A stretch of DNA of 43,232 nucleotides, taken from NCBI GenBank assembly GCA_025963635.1, contig JAOQAK010000084.1, forward strand, positions 1 through 43,232, written 5' to 3'. A program made the position numbers and the translations under genes. How positions within the stretch are numbered: position 1 is the stretch's first letter; every line of letters begins with the position of its first letter. The notes under the pieces are model-generated. The model was not told where the DNA came from and searched no databases. It saw nothing but the letters and a program-made list of their open reading frames with translations. The stretch comes from Ferruginibacter sp. GTDB lineage: Bacteria > Bacteroidota > Bacteroidia > Chitinophagales > Chitinophagaceae. Positions 17,991 to 26,551 of this stretch are shown here, piece after piece.

Positions 17991-19553
17991 ATGAACAACC
18001 TGCCGGTATTGGATATTGCCATTATTGTATTGTATCTCGCTGTGATGATAGTAATAGGCGTTTACTTTTCCAAACGGAATAAAAACACCGACCAGTTCAC
18101 AAGGGCTTCCGGTAAGATTCCGGGATGGGCAATTGGGCTCTCGATCTATGCCACATTTTTAAGTAGCAACACCTTCCTTGGGGTTCCTGGCAAAGCATTT
18201 GGCAGCAACTGGAATGCCTTTGTATTTAGTATTTCCATGCCGCTGGCTGCCTTGCTGGCATCAAAATATTTTGTTCCATTTTATAGAAATACGGGGGAGA
18301 TATCGGCTTACACACATTTGGAAAAACGTTTCGGCCCATGGGCCAGAACCTACGCCGTAATTTGTTTTTTACTTACCCAGTTTGCAAGGATGGGTTCGAT
18401 ATTTTTCGGGATGGCATTGAGCCTGCAGGCGCTTACGGGATTTTCTATGTCATCGATTATGATCGTAATGAGCCTTTGCATCATCTTTTATACCGTGCTC
18501 GGCGGAATGGAAGCCGTTATCTGGACAGAAGTGGTTCAGGGAATAATCAAAACGTTAGGCGCCTTACTAATTTTGTTTTTGATTGTAAGAGAAGTCCCGG
18601 GTGGATTTTCAAAAGTAATTGACATTGCCTCGAAAGACAATAAACTAAGCCTTGGAAGTTTCTCACCCAATTTCACCGAATCCACTTTTTGGGTAGTATT
18701 CTTTTATGGCTTTTTTATCAATCTTAATAATTTCGGGATGGACCAGAATTATATCCAGCGGTACCATACGGCGAAGTCGACCAAACAGGCAGCAAAATCG
18801 GTTTGGCTGTGCGTTGCCATGTATGTGCCCGCTTCGTTATTGTTCTTTGTAATTGGTGCAGCCCTGTATGCATTTTACCAGGTGCACCCTCAAATGATTG
18901 ACCCGGTAAAATTAAAAGTGGCAGCTGAAAAACTGGGCAGTGCCGCTACGTCACAACAGGTAACTCAATTGGCCGCTTCATTAAAACCAACTGATTACGC
19001 AGATAAGGTATTGCCTCATTTTATGGTGAGCCAGGTACCCACCGGGTTACTTGGGTTGATCGTATCCGCTATTTTATCCGCCGCCATGAGTACCATCAGT
19101 TCCAATATGAATTCTTCCGCCACCGTGTTTACGATGGATATCTATAAGAAATATTTCAGGCCGGATATGACTGACAAGCAACAATTATTTTCATTGCACA
19201 TAGCTACAGTCGTTTTTGGATTGATTGGGTTAGCCACGGGGCTTGCCATGATTGGTGCAAGTAGCTTACTCGATGTTTGGTGGCAGCTCTCCGGAATTTT
19301 TGCGGGAGGGATGTTGGGTTTATTTCTTTTGGGACTGATTAGCCGCACAGCAAAAAATGCTGAAGCCTTAACGGCAACCCTCATTGGCATTATCGTGATT
19401 TTGTGGATGACGTTTTCGGATATGATTACCGGAAACCTGGCTTTTCTGAAAAGCCCTTTACACAAAAATATGATCATCGTTGTAGGAACATTGACGATAT
19501 TTTTAGCCGGTATGTTGCTAACAAAATACAGAACCGCAAAAGCAGTGGCATAA
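17991..19553 (+). CDS. Sodium:solute symporter (SSS family)
   Basis: Inner-membrane sodium-coupled carrier of 520 aa with about 13 hydrophobic segments. It begins with the typical SSS start LDIAIIVLYLAVMIVIGVYF and has the conserved early region DQFTRASGKIPGWAIGLSIYATFLSSNTFLG and the ILSAAMSTISSNMNSSATVFTMD helix (about residues 360-385), which carries sodium-site residues in this family. It is 22 bp downstream of the GH78-sialidase fusion and almost certainly co-transcribed. The SSS family includes carriers for sialic acid, other sugars and sugar acids. Together with the aldolase gene next to it, the position suggests uptake of an acid sugar such as Kdo or Dha released by upstream enzymes, but rhamnose or another sugar is equally open. 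Confidence 0.9.
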   Translation: MNNLPVLDIAIIVLYLAVMIVIGVYFSKRNKNTDQFTRASGKIPGWAIGLSIYATFLSSNTFLGVPGKAFGSNWNAFVFSISMPLAALLASKYFVPFYRNTGEISAYTHLEKRFGPWARTYAVICFLLTQFARMGSIFFGMALSLQALTGFSMSSIMIVMSLCIIFYTVLGGMEAVIWTEVVQGIIKTLGALLILFLIVREVPGGFSKVIDIASKDNKLSLGSFSPNFTESTFWVVFFYGFFINLNNFGMDQNYIQRYHTAKSTKQAAKSVWLCVAMYVPASLLFFVIGAALYAFYQVHPQMIDPVKLKVAAEKLGSAATSQQVTQLAASLKPTDYADKVLPHFMVSQVPTGLLGLIVSAILSAAMSTISSNMNSSATVFTMDIYKKYFRPDMTDKQQLFSLHIATVVFGLIGLATGLAMIGASSLLDVWWQLSGIFAGGMLGLFLLGLISRTAKNAEALTATLIGIIVILWMTFSDMITGNLAFLKSPLHKNMIIVVGTLTIFLAGMLLTKYRTAKAVA

Positions 19554-19650
19554 AATGCAGAACAGTTAAATGTTACCCTACAATAGTAGTATAGTACATT
19601 GTTTCAATGGCGGGAAATCTTCAATTTTATAAGTTATAAAAATACCTTTT

Positions 19651-20628
19651 ATGAGTGCTAAAAAATTTGTTCCGGTGATGATAACACCATTTAACCTGAA
19701 AGCAAAGGTTGACTTTGATGTGGTAAGCAAGCTGGTTGACTTTTACCTTGCTGCGGGCGTTAAGGGTTTCTTTGCAAATTGCCTTAGCAGTGAAATGTAT
19801 AGCATTACAGAAGATGAAAGGCTTGAATTAACTAGTCATATCGTGAAGTATGTGAATGGGCGTGTACCCGTGGTGGCAACCGGTTCATTCGGGTTAACAA
19901 TTGAGGATAAAGCGGAATTCACAAAGCGGATTTATGATACGGGTATTAGTGCTGTGATCCAGATCACCGGGCATTTTGCCAATATTGAGGACAGTGATGA
20001 TATTCTTTTGAGAAATTTTGAAAAGATGTTTAAGCTAACCGGCAGTATCCCCATGGGAATGTACGAGTGCCCGGCGCCGTATAAAAGAATAATTGGACCA
20101 GATGTTTTTAGAACCCTGTTATCAGCAAACAGGCTGGTGTATCACAAGGACACTTCCATTGACCTTGAAAAAGTAATGGCCAAACTGGGTATTTTAAGTG
20201 AAACAAAAAGCTCCCTTGAATTTTATGATGCCCATTCGCCCAATGCGATGTATAGCTTGCAAATGGGCGCTAAAGGGATGTCATCTATCTCCGGTAATTT
20301 CTATCCTGAATTATTGGTATGGATGGTGAACAATGCAAGTGATCCCGATAAACTGGAGGAAGTAAAATGGCTACAGTCGGAGATAAGCCGTGTTGATCCG
20401 TTGATCCATGTAGCCTATCCCATGAGCGCCAAATATTTCCTGCAAAAACGCGGTTTGCCGGTGCGGACTATCAGCAGGGCAACAGCGCTGGAACTAACAC
20501 CGGAGCAAAAGAAAACGCTTAATGAAATACATGAAAGTTTCCTGCAATGGTGCGACCGTTTGGAAATAAAACCGGTAAATGTGCATGATTTGATGCTGCC
20601 AAAAGTACCACTTGATCCCGCGATATAA
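19651..20628 (+). CDS. DapA/NAL-family class I aldolase
   Basis: Cytoplasmic TIM-barrel lyase that forms a Schiff base with pyruvate or a 2-keto-3-deoxy acid. It opens KFVPVMITPF, the family start. The Schiff-base lysine is K166 (LVYHKDTS) and the activating tyrosine Y138 (GMYECPAPY), close to the Y137/K165 positions of N-acetylneuraminate lyase. The usual G-x-x-GE loop reads NCLSSEMYS here, so the substrate carboxylate loop differs from DapA itself and a lysine-biosynthesis role is unlikely. At 325 aa it is slightly longer than usual (~295). It follows the symporter by 97 bp. Likely substrates are a 2-keto-3-deoxy sugar acid: Kdo, Dha, or deoxy-rhamnonate/galacturonate products. Choice among them is inference. 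Confidence 0.85.
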   Translation: MSAKKFVPVMITPFNLKAKVDFDVVSKLVDFYLAAGVKGFFANCLSSEMYSITEDERLELTSHIVKYVNGRVPVVATGSFGLTIEDKAEFTKRIYDTGISAVIQITGHFANIEDSDDILLRNFEKMFKLTGSIPMGMYECPAPYKRIIGPDVFRTLLSANRLVYHKDTSIDLEKVMAKLGILSETKSSLEFYDAHSPNAMYSLQMGAKGMSSISGNFYPELLVWMVNNASDPDKLEEVKWLQSEISRVDPLIHVAYPMSAKYFLQKRGLPVRTISRATALELTPEQKKTLNEIHESFLQWCDRLEIKPVNVHDLMLPKVPLDPAI

Positions 20629-20720
20629 CTGCCCGGGGGATATATTACACTGCAAGGGGACAAAACGGTGAGTTGTATTTTTTTATGAGCCAGGCAGAAG
20701 TACTACTATTTGGCTTCAGT

Positions 20721-20757
20721 GGCGTCGCACTCTTGTACTTTTTATCTGCAAGGAGCT
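20721..20757 (+). repeat. Dispersed GGCGTCGCACTCTTGTAC repeat, copy 1
   Basis: The 18-mer GGCGTCGCACTCTTGTAC (20721-20738) followed by ..TGCAAGGAGC is shared with copies at 26454 and 40301 and, in a diverged form, with the tandem repeat at 37-153. It lies in the 284-bp gap between the aldolase and esterase genes. Apart from this repeat, nothing else was recognised in the gap. Confidence 0.75.
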
Positions 20758-20912
20758 AATTAAAAAGGCACAAATTTGTCCCTTACGAAGCTTAAGCCTA
20801 TCAAAGTGATCAAGCACTTAAACAAGTCTTCAGTAATAGAACATTGTCTTAGGGATGTCTATAACATCGTGTAACATCTGGTGAGTTAACTGGAATAAAT
20901 AAAATAATAACG

Positions 20913-22466
20913 ATGCATAATAAAATAATTAACGTTGATCATCATCATCAAAGCCGGGAACATCAGATTTTAGATTCTTGCGCTAATGCATCGATCCTGC
21001 AGAACTGCAAGACGTATCTAATGGGCAATTCGAAAAAATGCCGTTGGCCATTCGCTACCAGGTTGCCTTGGGTTTTGCTATTTATGTTTTGTTTATCGGG
21101 TGGATTCATTGTCCTCAATGCACAGCCCAATACAGACAATGCCTACACCAAACCTTTAACGGAAGTGTTGGGAAATATCGAAAAAAAATACGGTGTTAAA
21201 ATAAAATTTGCTGATACAATGGTAGCTGGTAAAATGGTAAGATATGCCGACTGGAGGTATCGCAATGATGTGGAAACAACGCTTGACAATGTGCTTTCAC
21301 CCCTGGATATGAAAGTGAAGAAAGAAAAGGACAAGGTATATAAACTGAGCTATTACGAATATTACCGCTGGCCGGTAGAAGAAGGCTGGGCCGAACTGGA
21401 CAGGATTGCTGCACAATATCATAACAGGGATGAATGGGAAGCAAGAAAGCAAATATTAAAGCCTTGTATATTGGAAGCATTGCAATTGTCTCCTTTACCT
21501 GCTTCACCCATGTCTAAACCCATCATAACAGTCAAAAGGAAAATGAACGGGTATACCATTGAAAATATTGCGCTGGAAATTTTACCAGGTGTATATATCA
21601 ACGGATCATTGTATAAGCCAGCAAATTATAAGGGCAAAATACCGGTAGTGCTAAATCCCGATGGTCATTGGGACAAACAACGTTACCGTCCCGATTGCCA
21701 GTATCGTTGCGCTGCTCTGGCAAAGATGGGTGCCATGGCGTTTAGCTACGACTTGTTTGCATGGGGAGAATCTTTACTACAGTTTAAATCTGAAGATCAT
21801 CGAAGAAGTCTTTCAATGACGATACAGGTATTGGGCAGCATCCGCATACTGGATTATTTACTATCGCAAAAAGACGCTGATACCAACCGGGTCGCCATTA
21901 CCGGTGGATCGGGTGCGGGCACACATGCAGTATTGCTCACTGCACTCGATAACCGGATAAAACTGAGTGCACCTGTTGTATCATTGTCTTCCTATTTTTA
22001 TGGTGGATGCCCCTGTGAAAGTGGGATGCCCATACATGATTGTGGCAATCGCACCGATAATGTGGAAATAGCGGCGATGACAGCCCCACGTCCGCAACTA
22101 CTGGTAACCGATGGGGGCGACTGGACGGATAAAATGCCGCTACATGATTTCCCTTATCTCCAAAAAATATATGGATATTATAATCAGCAAGGCAAAGTCG
22201 AAAATGTTCATCTTCCACAGGAGACACACGATTTTGGCATCAACAAAAGAACAGCAGTGTATAATTTCCTGGCCAAACATTTACACCTCAATCTAAAGGC
22301 TATCGGGGATAAAAGCGGGAACATCGACGAATCTCAAATAGCCATCGAAAAAGAAGAAGCAATGTATGTATTCGGCAATAAAGGCGAAAGGCTTCCGGCC
22401 AACGCAATCCATGGTTTCGAACAACTAGAAAAAGTATTCGTCAATGCTACGAAGAGAAAGCCCTGA
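20913..22466 (+). CDS. Secreted CE19-like esterase with N-terminal DUF4974/STN-like domain
   Basis: Probable pectin methylesterase or acetylesterase of the alpha/beta-hydrolase fold. A hydrophobic signal segment (residues ~45-70, ending LNA-Q) is followed by a ~65-residue domain (KPLTEVLGNIEKKYGVKIKF ... TLDNVLSPLDMKVKKE) that looks like the DUF4974/STN domain of FecR and SusC proteins. The hydrolase has nucleophile S333 in TGGSGAGTHA and catalytic H439 in ETHDFG; CPCESGMPIHDCG and AAMTAPRPQLLV are typical of the BT1017-like (CE19) group as recalled. An alternative ATG at 21021 would give a shorter n-region, but the AT-rich leader before 20913 favours the longer form. The last codons (..RKP stop) lie in a dispersed repeat. 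Esterase: confident; CE19: moderate. Confidence 0.75.
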   Translation: MHNKIINVDHHHQSREHQILDSCANASILQNCKTYLMGNSKKCRWPFATRLPWVLLFMFCLSGGFIVLNAQPNTDNAYTKPLTEVLGNIEKKYGVKIKFADTMVAGKMVRYADWRYRNDVETTLDNVLSPLDMKVKKEKDKVYKLSYYEYYRWPVEEGWAELDRIAAQYHNRDEWEARKQILKPCILEALQLSPLPASPMSKPIITVKRKMNGYTIENIALEILPGVYINGSLYKPANYKGKIPVVLNPDGHWDKQRYRPDCQYRCAALAKMGAMAFSYDLFAWGESLLQFKSEDHRRSLSMTIQVLGSIRILDYLLSQKDADTNRVAITGGSGAGTHAVLLTALDNRIKLSAPVVSLSSYFYGGCPCESGMPIHDCGNRTDNVEIAAMTAPRPQLLVTDGGDWTDKMPLHDFPYLQKIYGYYNQQGKVENVHLPQETHDFGINKRTAVYNFLAKHLHLNLKAIGDKSGNIDESQIAIEKEEAMYVFGNKGERLPANAIHGFEQLEKVFVNATKRKP

Positions 22467-22640
22467 AGGGGCGGCAGACATTAACATGGGGCAGCGCCCG
22501 ATGAGAAGGATGGTAGCGCCGCTGAGTAGCATAAGCAGCACAGCGACACCAACCGCATACCACCGATGCCATAAAAAACCAATGTCGAACGGAGCGTCGC
22601 CAATGAAGCTTCATCGAGAACAAATGCCGGCTACTAAATA
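22459..22640 (+). repeat. Dispersed AGCCCTGAAGGGGCG-type intergenic repeat remnant
   Basis: This stretch starts at the esterase stop codon with AGCCCTGAAGGGGCGG, includes GGGGCAGCGCCC, and is more GC-rich than its surroundings. Repeats beginning GCCCTGAAAGGGC are common between Bacteroidota genes. A 65-codon open frame through it has low-complexity content and no family, so it is not called as a gene. The stop codon and last two codons of the esterase fall inside it. Confidence 0.55.
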
Positions 22641-22671
22641 ATTTAAATATTACTTAAACAAACTAATCAAA

Positions 22672-23565
22672 ATGCATAAAAACCACCTCCTGAAAACCAT
22701 CCTCCTAACCCTCCTCTGCAGCATCGAAATAATGGCCGCAGTGAATGCCCAAACCACACAAAAGCAACGCTACAAAATCGGACTGATAGACCTGATGCTT
22801 CTAAAACGCCAGAAGCTCGGTGCAATTACATTAACAAAACAGCTCGGCGCAGATGGGGTAGAAGTAGACATGGGTGGATTGGGAACCCGGCCAACTTTTG
22901 ACAACCAGTTATTGAATGATACCATTCGTAAACAATTTTTAGACAAGGCAAAAGAATTAAACCTTGAGATATTCTCATTAGGGATGACCGGCTATTATGC
23001 GCAATCATTTTGCAACAGAACGGAATACAGGAAGTCGATAGAGGATTGCATCAAAACGATGCAACTGATGAATGTAAAAGTGGCTTTTCTTCCATTAGGT
23101 GTTCAATGTGATCTGAAAAAAAATCCTGAAGTGAGGGATTCGGTGGTGGCACGTTTGAAAGTGGCCGGGAAAATGGCGAAAGAAGCAGGCGTTGTAATCG
23201 GCATAGAAACTGCCTTGAGCGCAACCGAGGAAGTAAAATTATTAAAGGAAATCGGCTCAAAAAATATACAGATATATTTCAACTTTTCCAGTCCTTTAAA
23301 AGAAGGCAGAGACCTTATCAAAGAAATAGAAATTCTTGGAAAAAACAGGATATGCATGATTCACTGTACCAACAAAGACAGCGTATGGTTACAGAACGAC
23401 CCACAGATCGATATGAAAAAAGTAAAACAAACCCTGGATAAAATTAAGTGGACCGGTTGGCTGGTAATTGAACGGAGCAGGGACGCAACAAAGCCGAGAG
23501 ATGTAAAGGGGAATTTCGGAGCAAATACGGCTTATATGAAATCAATTTTCCAGCCCGCCTTATGA
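22672..23565 (+). CDS. Exported xylose-isomerase-like TIM-barrel protein
   Basis: Member of the sugar-phosphate isomerase/epimerase superfamily (AP_endonuc_2 fold), but with a clear signal peptide (1-26, VNA-Q) and so periplasmic or outer-face. Barrel strands can be followed: YKIGLIDLMLL, GADGVEVDMGG, NLEIFSLGMTG, VKVAFLPLG, VVIGIETALS, ICMIHCTNKDS, WLVIERSRD. Candidate metal ligands are the Glu of GIETAL, the His of IHCTN and the Glu of VIERS. The Asp usually found near the fifth position is not evident (IYFNFSSP), so activity may differ from a true isomerase. At 297 aa the length is normal. It stands alone between the esterase and GH141 genes with gaps of 205 and 268 bp. Substrate unknown. 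Confidence 0.75.
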   Translation: MHKNHLLKTILLTLLCSIEIMAAVNAQTTQKQRYKIGLIDLMLLKRQKLGAITLTKQLGADGVEVDMGGLGTRPTFDNQLLNDTIRKQFLDKAKELNLEIFSLGMTGYYAQSFCNRTEYRKSIEDCIKTMQLMNVKVAFLPLGVQCDLKKNPEVRDSVVARLKVAGKMAKEAGVVIGIETALSATEEVKLLKEIGSKNIQIYFNFSSPLKEGRDLIKEIEILGKNRICMIHCTNKDSVWLQNDPQIDMKKVKQTLDKIKWTGWLVIERSRDATKPRDVKGNFGANTAYMKSIFQPAL

Positions 23566-23833
23566 GCTTTTCCTAATTTTATTTGTAAATAATGCCATGA
23601 TAATTCCTAGCTTAAAGGTGTTACCGCAAAATGCAATTTGTGCAGAAATATCGCCCATCCGAAATGCGATAGGGGCATCGTTGCTGAAAAGTCGCATCAT
23701 GGACACAGCAATCAAATAGTAAAATTATCCATCACATTAGTGAATATTGCCCTTTTTTAAGGTGCATTCGCGTTATACATTTACGTACTTGATTTTATGC
23801 ACTTGCTCACAGGCAAAAATTTAAAAACCTGTA

Positions 23834-26350
23834 ATGACTAAACGATTGCTTGCTTTTTTTTTCGCTGCAATAATGATTTTTTTACCTTATCCGGGGGAGT
23901 GCCAGATCTATGTATCTAACAAGGGTGAAGATGCAAATGCCGGAACAATTTCCCAACCCAAAGCCTCCATCCATTCAGCTTTACGCCAGGCAAGAGAATT
24001 GCGCAGGTTAAATGATCCTTCTATCAAAAACGGTATCCATATTATTGTCAGCGGCGGTAATTATTTTTTAGACGAGCCCATCAGGATCAGGCCAGAAGAT
24101 GCAGGCACCAATGATAGTCCAACATGGATTGAAGCAGCACCTGGCGGGCAACCTGTTTTAAGCGGAGGAATACAAATAAACCATTGGAAAAAAGTTATAG
24201 CAAATATTCAGGGTATCAGCAAAACCGCCCGTGGGAATGTCTGGGTAGCAGATGTACCGCTTATGGGTGGACGCAATTTTGAATTCCGCCAGTTGTGGGT
24301 GAATGATCAAAAAGCAATAAGGGCAAAAGACGGCAATGGTGATAACATGCAACGCATATTATCCTGGAACAAAAAAGAACAAACCTGCTGGATACCTACT
24401 CCGAAAATGAATCTTGCAAATACTGCTTCACTCGAAATGTTCATCCATCAATGGTGGGCCATTGCCATCTTGCGAATAAAATCATATCAGGTTCATGGAG
24501 ATAGTACCAGGTTAAGCTTTCACCAGCCGGAAAGCCGAATACAAAGTGAACATCCCTGGCCGGCACCATGGATTTCAAAAGAAACGGGTAACTCTGCTTT
24601 TTATTTAATGAATGCGTTGCAACTGTTGGATGAGCCCGGTGAGTGGTTCTTAGACGTCCCCAATCACAAACTTTATTACTGGCCACGAAACAATGAAAAC
24701 CTCCTAACAGCAACTGTTATTGCACCCGCCCTTGAAACACTGGTGAAAATCGAAGGAACGATTGATCACCCTGTTTCCAATATATTTTTTAAAGGGATTT
24801 CTTTCGAACACACCGGTTGGTTGCGACCTTCTCTTTATGGACATGTGCCGCACCAGGCAGGAATGTATATGCTGGATGCCTACCACTTAAAAACGCCGGG
24901 CACGGCTGATAAAAAGACGCTGGAAAACCAGGCATGGGTAGGCAGACCCGCTGCAGCAGTGGAAATTTCCTTCGCGGATACAACAGGTTTTGAAGATTGC
25001 CGCTTCGTACACCTGGCATCTACGGGGCTCGACTATAACAAAGGGGTACACGATAATTTAATAAAAGGAAATTTGTTTAAAGATATTGGCGGCACTGCAA
25101 TTCTTGCGGGTGTATTTTCTGATGAAGCTACCGAAATTCATTTGCCCTACAACCCGAAAGATGAACGGGAAGTCTGCAGTGGCATGCAGATCAGCAATAA
25201 TTTAATAACGGATGCCACCAATGAAGACTGGGGCTGCGTGGGCATTGGCGCAGGCTATACCAAAAACACCATCATTGATCACAATGAAATAGAAAACCTC
25301 TCCTACATTGGCATCAGCATGGGGTGGGGATGGAGCCCCACTGCCAATGCGATGAAGAACAACCAAATCACCGGCAATAAAATTCATCACTACGGTAAAC
25401 ACAACTATGATTGTGCGGGCATCTATACCTTAAGTGCACAGCCGGGCAGTATGATCAACGAAAATTATGTTGACAGCATTTATAAAGCTAAATATGCGCA
25501 TTTACCATCCCATTGGTTTTATCTCTACGCAGATGAAGGCTCCTCGAACTTTACAGTAAAAGACAATTGGACGCCCTCAACTAAATACCTGCAAAATGCC
25601 AATGGTCCGGGAAATGTTTGGAGCAACAATGGTCCACAGGTAAGCGAAAATATCCGCCATGGTGCGGGCTTGCAGAAAAGCTACCAGTACCTGCTGAAAG
25701 ATAAAAGTGCGACCCTCCAACAATTACCAATTAATATAGAGAGAAATGAACTGATCGAATTGGTAGCAAAAGAAGGTGCTGAGCTGGATTTACAAAAGCT
25801 TAAAAATATTCTTCAGCAAAACAACATGGATACCACCGCGATTTATCACTGGCAAAATCATTACGTTTTGTTTCAAAAAGTACAGGACATTTCTGTAATG
25901 AGTGGAAGGCTGCAAAATAATTTTCCTGAGGCAACCGTGAAAGTATACTATGAGCCCTTTTATGAATTCAACCGCTCTAATTGTAAAGAGAAATCTACTG
26001 CAAAGGAATGGGACCATATTATACTAACCGCCAACCTCGTGGCCAACGAAAACCTGCAGAAAGAGTATTTAAATTATCATGCCACCCAATTTACAAAATG
26101 GCCGGAACTGTCAAAAGGCTTTTGCAATGCTAATTTTCAACAGGTACTGGTGTACAAAAGCGGCCGGCAATTGATGTTGGTGATCAGCATTCCTAAAGGT
26201 TCCAGCCTGGACGAGCTCAATCCCAAAACGACAGAAAACAATCCGAGGGTAATCGAATGGAACAACCTGATGAAAAAATACCAGGAAGGTATTCAGGGAA
26301 CAAAGAAAGGTGAAACATGGGTATTCTTAAATAAAATAAATAACTGGTAA
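23834..26350 (+). CDS. Secreted GH141-like right-handed beta-helix enzyme
   Basis: Large beta-helix hydrolase. Signal peptide 1-22 (GEC-Q), then IYVSNKGEDANAGTISQPKASIHSALRQARELR, the start shared by GH141 and related beta-helix proteins, and IHIIVSGGNYFLDEPIRI. Helix coils continue through FEHTGWLRP, NLITDATNEDWGCVGIGAGYT and HNEIENLSYIGISMGWGWSP to ~residue 600. The last ~200 residues (about 640-838) are a separate alpha/beta-like part with VYYEPFYEFNRSNC, probably an L-rhamnose mutarotase-like ferredoxin fold. GH141 founder BT1002 is recalled as an RG-II alpha-L-fucosidase; another member is a xylanase. The GH78 and GH127 genes follow in the same order as BT1001-BT1003 neighbours. GH141 is likely; the C-terminal domain call is weak. 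Confidence 0.75.
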   Translation: MTKRLLAFFFAAIMIFLPYPGECQIYVSNKGEDANAGTISQPKASIHSALRQARELRRLNDPSIKNGIHIIVSGGNYFLDEPIRIRPEDAGTNDSPTWIEAAPGGQPVLSGGIQINHWKKVIANIQGISKTARGNVWVADVPLMGGRNFEFRQLWVNDQKAIRAKDGNGDNMQRILSWNKKEQTCWIPTPKMNLANTASLEMFIHQWWAIAILRIKSYQVHGDSTRLSFHQPESRIQSEHPWPAPWISKETGNSAFYLMNALQLLDEPGEWFLDVPNHKLYYWPRNNENLLTATVIAPALETLVKIEGTIDHPVSNIFFKGISFEHTGWLRPSLYGHVPHQAGMYMLDAYHLKTPGTADKKTLENQAWVGRPAAAVEISFADTTGFEDCRFVHLASTGLDYNKGVHDNLIKGNLFKDIGGTAILAGVFSDEATEIHLPYNPKDEREVCSGMQISNNLITDATNEDWGCVGIGAGYTKNTIIDHNEIENLSYIGISMGWGWSPTANAMKNNQITGNKIHHYGKHNYDCAGIYTLSAQPGSMINENYVDSIYKAKYAHLPSHWFYLYADEGSSNFTVKDNWTPSTKYLQNANGPGNVWSNNGPQVSENIRHGAGLQKSYQYLLKDKSATLQQLPINIERNELIELVAKEGAELDLQKLKNILQQNNMDTTAIYHWQNHYVLFQKVQDISVMSGRLQNNFPEATVKVYYEPFYEFNRSNCKEKSTAKEWDHIILTANLVANENLQKEYLNYHATQFTKWPELSKGFCNANFQQVLVYKSGRQLMLVISIPKGSSLDELNPKTTENNPRVIEWNNLMKKYQEGIQGTKKGETWVFLNKINNW

Positions 26351-26453
26351 TGGCAACTATAAAAGTAAATTTTCTACGGAAATAGCTTGAGTGCATGAAT
26401 AAAAAAAATAAACAATTATGTACCGGGCAGCATTGCTGCTATGTGGCTGCAGT

Positions 26454-26483
26454 GGCGTCGCACTTTTGTACAGTGGTACAAAA
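26454..26483 (+). repeat. Dispersed GGCGTCGCAC repeat, copy 2, with hairpin
   Basis: GGCGTCGCACTTTTGTAC (26454-26471) differs from copy 1 by one base. TTTTGTAC (26464-26471) and GTACAAAA (26476-26483) form a perfect 8-bp stem with loop AGTG. It sits in the gap before the second GH78 gene. Confidence 0.75.
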
Positions 26484-26551
26484 TTGAACGACTTCAACTT
26501 ACGCTAAGCTTTTTACCGCGTATAATAAATCACGAAAATCAAAACGAAAAA

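Noticed and set aside
19651..20628. Lysine-biosynthesis DapA
   Set aside because: The substrate loop is unlike DapA and the gene stands among sugar-degradation genes; Y138/K166 only define the superfamily.
22444..22641. 65-codon open frame after the esterase
   Set aside because: It overlaps the esterase end and consists of a dispersed GC-rich repeat; there is no recognisable domain.
26441..26551. Upstream ATG extension of the GH78 gene
   Set aside because: The extra 37 codons run through another dispersed repeat and its hairpin and give no plausible N terminus.
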